Source of the DNA: Fen-1308 sp035319185
Lineage (GTDB): Bacteria > Nitrospirota > Thermodesulfovibrionia > Thermodesulfovibrionales > Dissulfurispiraceae
Reading direction: 5' to 3'
DNA length: 36,977 bases
NCBI GenBank assembly: GCA_035319185.1
Contig: DATHDF010000045.1
Span: 1-36,977 of the forward strand
Part shown: positions 30,798 through 36,977 of the stretch, piece after piece
Numbering within the stretch: the stretch's first letter is position 1
How the letters are laid out: each line of letters starts with the position of its first letter
Made by a program: the position numbers and the translations under genes
Notes under the pieces: model-generated
Told to the model about the DNA's origin: nothing
Databases searched by the model: none
What the model saw: the letters and a program-made list of their open reading frames with translations, nothing else

Positions 30798-33598
30798 TTA
30801 AGCGCCGCGTGACACCTTTCGCAAACACCCGGATGGTCGCTGAAAGAGCCAACAAAGGTGCTGCGGTTCCAGCAGCGTTCACATTTTTCGCCGGGCGCCC
30901 TGCCGACGCAGATCGAAAGGCCTTCGATCTCTGCGCCTTCATAGGCATCGGGCACAGGCCCCTCTGCCTTTTGGATGACCACTTTTGACACTATGAACAG
31001 CGCAGGCAGAAAGGCCCGCTGCTCGTCGAGCAGGGCGTAATCCGCCTCCGGCAGATACAGAGAAAGCTCCGCTTCAAGCGCGTTGCCCAGAAACTTGTCT
31101 TTTCTCTTTATCTCAAGCGCCTTGTTGGCCTCGTTCCTAATCGAGATCAGTCTTCCCCATTTCTGCTCAAGCCCTGTGTCTATCAGCCCGTCGTCAGCTT
31201 CTGGGAATCCGGCCAAAAAGATGCTGTCAGCCATTGAGTCACCAAGCATCTCGCCCGTGGTCTTCGGGACATATCTCCAGATCTCTTCCGCAGTGAAAGA
31301 AAGAACGGGCGCGATAAGACGCGTCATATTGGAGACTATCCTGTACAACACCCACTGCGCGGCGCGCCTCTCCGGCGAATCTACGCGGAAGGTGTACAGC
31401 CTGTCTTTCAGGATATCGAGATAGAACGAACTCAAATCGACTACACAGAAGTTGTAAACCGAATGGAAGACTTCATGGAAGTCAAACCTCTCGTAAGCCG
31501 ATGTCACTTTCTTTATAAGGCCGTTCAGCCTGGAGATGGCCCACCTGTCTATTTCAAGCATATCGGCGCTGTAGTCCCTGCCGTCGAAATCGCTGATGTT
31601 GCCGAGCAAAAAGCGGCCGGTATTCCTGATCTTGCGGTACGCTTCTGTAAGCCTGCTGATTATCTCCTTAGACAGCTTGATGTCGTCGCGATAATCCTCG
31701 GCAGATACCCAAAGCCTGACAATCTCGGCCCCGTTTGCCTTGATAACTTCCTGCGGCGCAATAACATTGCCGAGCGATTTGGACATCTTCTTGCCCTGGC
31801 CGTCCACCGTGAAGCCGTGAGTAAGCACAGTCTCATAAGGTGCCCTATCCCTCGTTCCGACGGAAGCAAGAAGAGAGCTCTGGAACCAGCCCCTGTGCTG
31901 GTCGCTTCCTTCAAGGTACAGCGCTGCGGGCCATGACAGCCTTTCGTCTCGTTCCAGTACAGCTGCATGGCTGACCCCTGAATCGAACCAAACGTCCAGG
32001 ATGTCCATCTCTTTTTTGAAAGATGAGCCGCCGCATTTGGCGCAGGTCCTGCCCTTGCCGACAAAGTCGTCGACCTCCAATTCAAACCAGATGTCAGCGC
32101 CCCTTTGCCCGGTAAGAGAGATTATGTTTTCAAATACAGCATCGTCCCTGATAAACTCTCCGCAGTCGTTGCAGGAAATCAGCATGATCGGCACACCCCA
32201 TGCCCTCTGCCGAGAGATGCACCAGTCGGGTCTGCCGGCAACCATGCCATGTATCCTCTCCCTGCCCCACGACGGCACCCATGCAACCCGCTCGATCTCC
32301 TTCAGCGCCTTGTCCCTGAGGCCGCCGTTTCCCATGGATATGAACCACTGCGCAGTAGCCCTGAAGATGACAGGTTTCTTGCATCTCCAACAATGCGGAT
32401 ACGAATGTCTGATCTTGTCGACCCTCAGCAGTGCGCCCTTCTCCCGCAGGAGTTCTATGATTCCCTCGTTGGCCTTGAACACAAACTGTCCTTCGAATTG
32501 AGGCACCAAACGCGTAAATTTTCCATGATCGTCAACGGGCGCATAAATATCGAGACCGTATTTCAAGCCGGCCTCATAGTCGTCCTCGCCGTGACCCGGA
32601 GCGATATGCACGATTCCGCTTCCCTCTCCAACGGTGACGAAATCGCCGAGAATGATCCTGGATTCGCGATCGATAAACGGATGCCTGGCCCTTAATCCCT
32701 CAAGATCGGTCCCGGATATTTCGGCTGCGATGTCCGCGCTGATCTCAAGCTTTTCCCTCAGACCATCAAGATTATCGCGCGCAACTATCAGGAATTCTCC
32801 GTCCTTCTCTGCCGCGACGTATGACAGGTCCGGATGCACAGCCAACGCCAGGTTGGCAGGGAGCGTCCACGGCGTGGTCGTCCAGATTACTACGGATGCC
32901 TTTCTACCCGCAAGTCCACTGAAAAATTTTCCGACATCGTCACCGACCACATCAAATTTTACGAATACAGACGGTGACTCCTTGTCATTGTACTCAACCT
33001 CAGCTTCGGCAAGGGCGGTAACACAGGAGGGGCACCAGTGCACAGGCTTTTTCCCCTTGTAGACCATGCCATTGCGAACAAACCTGAAGAATTCCTTGAC
33101 AATTGTCGATTCGTAACCGAATGACATTGTAAGATACGGCTGCATCCAGTCACCGAATACACCAAGCCTGATAAATTCATCCCTCTGGATGTTCACAAAC
33201 CTTTCTGCGTATTCGCGGCAGAGCTGTCTCTTCTCAGATACGCTCACGCTGTCCTTCTTCTGCCCCAGGTTCTTGTCCACCTGAAGCTCTATCGGAAGGC
33301 CGTGGCAGTCCCATCCCGGCACGTACGGCGAATAGTATCCCCTCATCGACCGGTATTTGACTATGATGTCTTTCAGTATCTTGTTCAGCGCGTGGCCGAT
33401 ATGGATATTTCCGTTGGCATAAGGCGGACCATCATGCAGGATATAGCGTTTGCCGCCCCTGTTCTTTTCCTGGAGACGCTCATATATTCTGTGCTCTTTC
33501 CAGTACTGCAGCATCTCCGGCTCTTTCTGCCCGAGGTTGGCCTTCATCGGAAAATCGGTTTGTGGTAAATTAAGGGTGTCTTTGTAATCCGTTGCCAT
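30794..33598 (-). CDS. ileS: Isoleucyl-tRNA synthetase
   Basis: A 934-residue class I synthetase charging tRNA-Ile. HIGH is at 66-69 (NGNIHIGHA) and KMSKS at 604-608, with the editing domain between them (about 190-400; WTTTPWTLPANLALAVHP at its start). The C-terminal zinc site is two CxxC pairs (CERCW and CERCH). This is the bacterial type with the Zn tail. The ATG at 33598 has no Shine-Dalgarno; the longer frame starting with TTG at 33655 overlaps nfo and was rejected. A TTGACT-17-TTAATT promoter places transcription start within about 3 bp of the ATG. lspA follows with a 4 bp overlap. The gene is intact. No T-box leader was seen; the 56 bp spacer is too short for one. Confidence 0.97.
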   Translation of the reverse strand: MATDYKDTLNLPQTDFPMKANLGQKEPEMLQYWKEHRIYERLQEKNRGGKRYILHDGPPYANGNIHIGHALNKILKDIIVKYRSMRGYYSPYVPGWDCHGLPIELQVDKNLGQKKDSVSVSEKRQLCREYAERFVNIQRDEFIRLGVFGDWMQPYLTMSFGYESTIVKEFFRFVRNGMVYKGKKPVHWCPSCVTALAEAEVEYNDKESPSVFVKFDVVGDDVGKFFSGLAGRKASVVIWTTTPWTLPANLALAVHPDLSYVAAEKDGEFLIVARDNLDGLREKLEISADIAAEISGTDLEGLRARHPFIDRESRIILGDFVTVGEGSGIVHIAPGHGEDDYEAGLKYGLDIYAPVDDHGKFTRLVPQFEGQFVFKANEGIIELLREKGALLRVDKIRHSYPHCWRCKKPVIFRATAQWFISMGNGGLRDKALKEIERVAWVPSWGRERIHGMVAGRPDWCISRQRAWGVPIMLISCNDCGEFIRDDAVFENIISLTGQRGADIWFELEVDDFVGKGRTCAKCGGSSFKKEMDILDVWFDSGVSHAAVLERDERLSWPAALYLEGSDQHRGWFQSSLLASVGTRDRAPYETVLTHGFTVDGQGKKMSKSLGNVIAPQEVIKANGAEIVRLWVSAEDYRDDIKLSKEIISRLTEAYRKIRNTGRFLLGNISDFDGRDYSADMLEIDRWAISRLNGLIKKVTSAYERFDFHEVFHSVYNFCVVDLSSFYLDILKDRLYTFRVDSPERRAAQWVLYRIVSNMTRLIAPVLSFTAEEIWRYVPKTTGEMLGDSMADSIFLAGFPEADDGLIDTGLEQKWGRLISIRNEANKALEIKRKDKFLGNALEAELSLYLPEADYALLDEQRAFLPALFIVSKVVIQKAEGPVPDAYEGAEIEGLSICVGRAPGEKCERCWNRSTFVGSFSDHPGVCERCHAALK

Positions 33599-33607
33599 AG
33601 AAGAAAA

Positions 33608-33636
33608 AATTAACACTAAAGGCTTTATCAAGTCAA
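33608..33636 (-). promoter_or_regulatory. Promoter of ileS
   Basis: Reading leftward: TTGACT (33636-33631), a 17 bp spacer and TTAATT (33613-33608), 9 bp before the ATG at 33598. It implies a leader of about three bases at most. Confidence 0.55.
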
Positions 33637-33654
33637 GAAAGGCAGCCTGGAACA

Positions 33655-34533
33655 ATGTCTAAGAAACCTTCTGAACAGCCCGGCAAATCGAGACGCCTCG
33701 GAGTGCACACATCCATTGCTGGAGGTGTCCTGCTTTCGCTGGAGCGAGCGCACGATCTCGGCAGCAATACTATGCAGATTTTCTCCCACAACCCGCGGCA
33801 GTGGGCCGTATCGGACATAGAGCCGTCAACCGCGTCTGCTTTCAGAAAATTGAAAGAGAAGCTGGATATCCGGCCTGTTTTCGTTCATACTTCTTATCTC
33901 ATCAATCTGGCTGCGGCAGACTCCGGAATTCTGGAAAAATCTGTGAAGCTGATGAAACGCGAGCTTGATCTGGCCGACACGCTCGGCGCCGAGTACGTAG
34001 TTGTCCACACCGGCAGCCTGTCCGATGGCAGCGGGGAGACAGGGCGCAGGCGCGCGATCGAATCGCTTCGCAGGCTTGCCGCCGAAGGCAAGTGGAAAAC
34101 GAGATTGCTTCTCGAAAACACTGCCGGTGAAAAAGGCGACATAACTTCGCGCATGGAAGACCTGGCCGAAATAATCGACAAACTGGGATCACCGCTCATC
34201 GCGGGTATCACGCTCGACACCTGCCACGCCTTCGCTGCCGGCTATGACGTGAGGAAGAGCGACGGCCTGTCGCTTCTTGTTCGGGACATAGAGAAGCATG
34301 TTGGGATCGACCGGGTTAAGCTCATACATCTGAACGACGCAAAGAAAGGCCTCGGGTCGAGGGTCGACAGGCATTGGCATATCGGAGAGGGAGAGATCGG
34401 CCTAAAAGGTCTGGAAAGGCTTGTAAATAGCCGCGCGTTCAGGAATATCCCGCTAATTTTGGAAACACCGAAGAAAACCGAAGAAGATGACCCGATGAAT
34501 CTCCGGACTGTCAGGGGAATGTTTGATGACTGA
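33655..34533 (+). CDS. nfo: Endonuclease IV (deoxyribonuclease IV)
   Basis: A 292-residue AP endonuclease of the Nfo family. It cuts the DNA backbone 5' of abasic sites and removes 3'-blocking groups in base-excision repair. The trinuclear zinc site is visible through GVHTSIAGG, FVHTSY, VVHTGS, LLLENTAG, TLDTCHAFAAGYD, HLNDAK and RHWHIGEGEIG, ending at LILETPK, in the order expected for this TIM barrel. The ATG at 33655 is divergent from ileS with a 56 bp shared spacer; the Shine-Dalgarno is weak. The DUF2147 gene begins 8 bp before its stop, so the two are cotranscribed. The product is cytoplasmic. Confidence 0.95.
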   Translation: MSKKPSEQPGKSRRLGVHTSIAGGVLLSLERAHDLGSNTMQIFSHNPRQWAVSDIEPSTASAFRKLKEKLDIRPVFVHTSYLINLAAADSGILEKSVKLMKRELDLADTLGAEYVVVHTGSLSDGSGETGRRRAIESLRRLAAEGKWKTRLLLENTAGEKGDITSRMEDLAEIIDKLGSPLIAGITLDTCHAFAAGYDVRKSDGLSLLVRDIEKHVGIDRVKLIHLNDAKKGLGSRVDRHWHIGEGEIGLKGLERLVNSRAFRNIPLILETPKKTEEDDPMNLRTVRGMFDD

Positions 34534-35011
34534 ACAAAAAGCCTTTATGAAAATCTGCATCATCGCGGCGGCTTTATGCATACAGTTTATCTCCGCTGCA
34601 GCCCTTGATTCCGGACAGGATGCCATAGTCGGCATCTGGAATAATGAGGAGAAAGATGCACGAATTGAAATATTCCGTTGTGATAATAAATATTGCGGCA
34701 AGATCGTCTGGATCAGCAAGCCCGTATATTCGCCGGATGAGGATGCTGCAAGGACCGGCATGCAGCGGGCCGACGACAAAAACCCAAACCCCGAACTGAG
34801 GGGCCGCCGGATCATCGGCCTTCAGATTATGTCAGGGTTCGATTACAAAGGGAACCAGCGCTGGGCAGGCGGAAGGCTGTACGATCCAAAGACAGGCAAG
34901 ACCTACAGCGGCAGGATGACCCTCACGTCAATCGATCGCCTCGAACTCAAAGGATATGTGGTCTTTTCTTTCTTCGGGCGGACGTCGGTGTGGACTAGAG
35001 TTCAACAATGA
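34526..35011 (+). CDS. DUF2147 family exported protein
   Basis: A 161-residue protein. The ATG at 34526, chosen because AGGGGA lies 8 bases upstream, overlaps nfo; an inner ATG at 34547 would begin exactly at the signal-peptide lysine and cannot be excluded. After a signal peptide ending near ISAAALD, the mature domain shows the DUF2147 pattern: IVGIWNNEEKDARIEIF, CGKIVWISKP, NPELRGRRIIGLQIM, WAGGRLYDPKTGKTYSGRM and a final GRTSVWTRV. Members are small periplasmic beta-rich proteins of unknown function. Coupling to nfo is unusual and may be only positional. Confidence 0.85.
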   Translation: MTEQKAFMKICIIAAALCIQFISAAALDSGQDAIVGIWNNEEKDARIEIFRCDNKYCGKIVWISKPVYSPDEDAARTGMQRADDKNPNPELRGRRIIGLQIMSGFDYKGNQRWAGGRLYDPKTGKTYSGRMTLTSIDRLELKGYVVFSFFGRTSVWTRVQQ

Positions 35012-35074
35012 TGAGTCAATCGAGCACTCGATTCCAATCGACCTTAAGTGTGCCCGCCGCTTCAACTCGCCTGC

Positions 35075-35103
35075 TTTACACGCCTTGTCAACAGAGTTAT
35101 ATT
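35075..35103 (+). promoter_or_regulatory. Promoter of the nitroreductase gene
   Basis: TTTACA (35075-35080), a 17 bp spacer and TATATT (35098-35103), about 38 bp before the ATG at 35142. A TTGTCA at 35085-35090 with TATCAA is a less well spaced alternative. Confidence 0.55.
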
Positions 35104-35141
35104 GTTATCAATAACCCCAAGCGCTTTCCGAGGAGGCAGAA

Positions 35142-35711
35142 ATGAATGAGGTAATCCAGGCAATCAAGAAGAGGAGATCGATACGATCGTATGATTCCAG
35201 GGCGATTCCCAGGACACATCTGAATGTGATCATCGAGGCTGCTAACGAAGCGCCGTCAGCTATAAACAGCCAACCGTGGCGCTTCGTTGTGATTGAGGAC
35301 GACATAGCTAAAAAGAAGCTCCTCAACGCGGCTCGTCCCAATGCCGGCAAGGTCTTTGACATGATAAAGGACAGCGACCCGGAACGTTACGAGATGATAA
35401 AAAAACGCCATGCCGAACTGCCGGACCCCATCTATTATTCTGCGCCGGCAATCGTTTTCGTGATCGGGTCCGGCCGCTATGCGGCGCATTCATGCCCCCT
35501 CGCCTGCGAAAACATGATGCTGGCTGCGCATTCCCTCGGCATCGGCAGCTGCTGGGTGGGCTTCGGCTCGATGGTGACCGACGACGCGGAAGTGAGGAAA
35601 ATGCTGGAACTGAAAGATGACGAAACGATCTTCGGCCCGATACTCCTCGGTTATGCCGCGAGCCATCCGGACCGTCCTCCCAAAAAAGACCCGGTTATAA
35701 AGTGGATATGA
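35142..35711 (+). CDS. Nitroreductase family protein
   Basis: A 189-residue FMN-dependent oxidoreductase of the nitroreductase fold. It begins with KKRRSIRSYDSRAIP, where the RRSIRxY motif binds the FMN phosphate. It contains APSAINSQPWRF (FMN contact) and GIGSCWVGF, with a C-terminal LLGYAASHPDRPPKKD typical of the YfkO/NfnB-like or ferredoxin-linked branch. Substrates range from nitro compounds to quinones and flavins; none can be assigned. The ATG at 35142 follows AGGAGG by 6 bases. It has its own promoter and a clear terminator, so it is a single-gene unit. Confidence 0.9.
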   Translation: MNEVIQAIKKRRSIRSYDSRAIPRTHLNVIIEAANEAPSAINSQPWRFVVIEDDIAKKKLLNAARPNAGKVFDMIKDSDPERYEMIKKRHAELPDPIYYSAPAIVFVIGSGRYAAHSCPLACENMMLAAHSLGIGSCWVGFGSMVTDDAEVRKMLELKDDETIFGPILLGYAASHPDRPPKKDPVIKWI

Positions 35712-35722
35712 CAGAAATTTCA

Positions 35723-35752
35723 GGGCGGCCTTTCGCCGGTCGCCCTTTTTTT
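35723..35752 (+). terminator. Rho-independent terminator after the nitroreductase gene
   Basis: GGGCGGCC (35723-35730) pairs with GGTCGCCC (35738-35745), one G-U wobble, 7-base loop, followed by seven T. It begins 11 bp after the stop. Confidence 0.9.
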
Positions 35753-35778
35753 GTTCCTGCATATTTCCCCGGATAAGT

Positions 35779-35784
35779 TATCAT
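35779..35784 (+). promoter_or_regulatory. Possible -10 for the RNA methyltransferase gene
   Basis: TATCAT ends 6 bp before the ATG at 35791, with no Shine-Dalgarno in between and no good -35 at 16-18 bp. It fits the near-leaderless pattern seen elsewhere in the window but is weak alone. Confidence 0.3.
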
Positions 35785-35790
35785 AGTCAA

Positions 35791-36948
35791 ATGGAGAATT
35801 CGCGAATACTCATAACCTGCCCCAAGGAGCTGCCGCAGTATCTGGCGCAGGAACTGGTCGCGCTGGGGTTCCCTGTAATCGACAAAACGATTGCAGGCAT
35901 TGAAACCGCAGGCAGTCTTGACGATACAATGCGGCTTAATCTGCATCTCCGCACTGCCCACAGGGTCCTGCTTCATCTAAAAAGCTTCACGGCTGCGGAC
36001 GCCGACGATCTGTATGCGAATGCTTACGGAATCGAGTGGGAAGAACTCATCGACGAAGATGAATACCTCTCCGTCCATTCGTCCGTGGACGATCCTTCGA
36101 TAACCAATCCGCTGTTTGCCAACGTCAAATGCAAGGATGCAATAGTTGATCGGATCAAGGCAAAACGTGGCCGCCGTCCCGATTCCGGATCGGGCATGAC
36201 CGGCGCCGTTGTCTTTCAGTATTGGAAGGCCGGCAAATGCAGTATTTACCTTGATACGTCAGGAGACCCGCTACCCAGGCGCGGGTATAGAAAGGTCCCG
36301 CTGAAAGCCCCGATGCAGGAAACTTTGGCCGCTGCAGTTGTCATGGCCACCGGCTGGAACGGGAACGAAAACTTTATAAATCCGATGTGCGGAAGCGGTA
36401 CTCTGGCGATAGAAGCAGCGCTGATAGCCCTGAACCGGGCCCCTGCCATACTGCGAGGCAATTTCGGCTTCATGCATATCAAGGGGTTTAACAGGGGAAA
36501 ATGGGATGATCTGCGTGCAGACGCAAAGTCGGTTGCAAAGAAGTCTCTGCCCGGCATGATTATCGCAACCGACAACAATCCGTCTGCCATACGCGCAGCA
36601 AGGAACAATGCATCCACGGCGGGTTTAGAGCATCTCATAAAGTTCAACACATGTGACTTCAGGGAAACCGAAATTCCGGCAGGTGGAGGTATCGTTGTGA
36701 TGAACCCCGAATACGGGGAAAGACTCGGCAGGATGTCCCGTCTCGAAAACACTTATAAAGAAATAGGCGATTTCTTCAAGCAGAAATGCGGCGGATACTC
36801 GGGGTACATCTTTACCGGCAACTTCGATCTCGCGAAAAAGATTGGCCTTCGCCCGAAGCGGAGAATGCCTTTTTTCAACAGCAATATCGAATGCAGATTG
36901 CTTGAATACGAGCTTTACGAAGGGAGCAGGCGCAACCCTAAACTGTAG
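35791..36948 (+). CDS. THUMP-domain class I RNA methyltransferase (RlmL-like)
   Basis: A 385-residue methyltransferase. Residues about 1-160 form the ferredoxin-like/THUMP RNA-binding region (LITCPKELPQYLAQEL, FQYWKAGKCSIYLDTSG). Residues about 165-375 form a Rossmann SAM-dependent domain with NPMCGSGTLAIEAAL (motif I region), ATDNNPSAIRAARNN and a motif IV reading NPEYGER where the usual form is NPPYGER. It resembles the N-terminal half of E. coli RlmL, which methylates 23S rRNA G2445, and the stand-alone YpsC/RlmL-type enzymes. The Pro to Glu change at the active-site loop may alter base placement, or may be a lineage variant. The ATG at 35791 lacks a Shine-Dalgarno. The gene is complete and follows the nitroreductase terminator. 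The product is cytoplasmic. Confidence 0.87.
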   Translation: MENSRILITCPKELPQYLAQELVALGFPVIDKTIAGIETAGSLDDTMRLNLHLRTAHRVLLHLKSFTAADADDLYANAYGIEWEELIDEDEYLSVHSSVDDPSITNPLFANVKCKDAIVDRIKAKRGRRPDSGSGMTGAVVFQYWKAGKCSIYLDTSGDPLPRRGYRKVPLKAPMQETLAAAVVMATGWNGNENFINPMCGSGTLAIEAALIALNRAPAILRGNFGFMHIKGFNRGKWDDLRADAKSVAKKSLPGMIIATDNNPSAIRAARNNASTAGLEHLIKFNTCDFRETEIPAGGGIVVMNPEYGERLGRMSRLENTYKEIGDFFKQKCGGYSGYIFTGNFDLAKKIGLRPKRRMPFFNSNIECRLLEYELYEGSRRNPKL

Positions 36949-36977
36949 CAATCACAGGACAGCGGGAAAAAAATTAA

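Noticed and set aside
33599..33654. T-box or other tRNA-sensing leader for ileS.
   Set aside because: The spacer is only 56 bp and the promoter lies within 40 bp of the start codon, leaving no room for one.

Overview
The window is ordinary-density bacterial chromosome: about 32 protein genes and two tRNAs on both strands, with short spacers and many 1-4 bp overlaps. The set suggests an anaerobic or facultative Gram-negative bacterium of the Nitrospirota/Desulfobacterota kind. The clues are a ferredoxin-thioredoxin reductase catalytic subunit, a DsrE-like sulfur protein, a RACo-type ferredoxin/ASKHA activator, ThyX, a stand-alone molybdopterin oxidoreductase, HDOD signalling and lipoproteins with LspA. 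This placement is inference; there is no rRNA or other decisive marker. No CRISPR array, insertion sequence or phage module was seen.

Layout. 1-7.1 kb: a truncated MFS transporter, an HD phosphohydrolase, a DUF4197 exported protein, a gamma-glutamylcyclotransferase-like protein and single-chain PurL. 7.3-11 kb: a ferredoxin-ASKHA activator, a small exported protein, then a leftward four-gene thiol-redox cassette (hypothetical, CAVC glutaredoxin-like, FTR catalytic subunit, hypothetical). 11.1-14.9 kb: an inositol-monophosphatase-family gene divergent from hisC-hisB-thyX, then a DsrE-like gene. 14.9-16.6 kb: an AT-richer pair (lipoprotein and zinc-dependent phospholipase C-like protein) just downstream of tandem tRNA-Gln and tRNA-Glu. 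16.7-19.6 kb: an unknown protein, then a polysaccharide deacetylase/putative glycoside hydrolase pair behind a CRP/FNR-type palindrome. 19.6-25.6 kb: a molybdopterin oxidoreductase with a structured leader, an acyl-CoA synthetase/creatininase pair and a soluble histidine kinase. 25.7-29.1 kb: TrmO and an AT-richer gene for a large Asp-box protein with an unfamiliar C-terminal half. 29.1-36.9 kb: ileS-lspA-HDOD/HisKA leftward; nfo, DUF2147, nitroreductase and a THUMP RNA methyltransferase rightward.

The items most worth a second look are: (1) a two-hairpin leader that buries the Shine-Dalgarno of the molybdoenzyme gene; (2) the Asp-box protein with a Cys-rich hinge, Ser/Gly loop and coiled-coil tail; (3) several genes without a Shine-Dalgarno whose ATG lies 5-6 bp after a -10 hexamer, implying leaderless mRNAs, including an overlapping divergent promoter pair between hisC and the IMPase gene; (4) an HDOD-HisKA protein that stops before any ATPase domain; and (5) a deacetylase/glycosidase pair resembling a split PgaB.

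All calls come from reading sequence and translations by eye. No database search, folding program or GC calculation was run, so family names rest on recognised motifs and start sites on visible ribosome-binding or promoter sequences.
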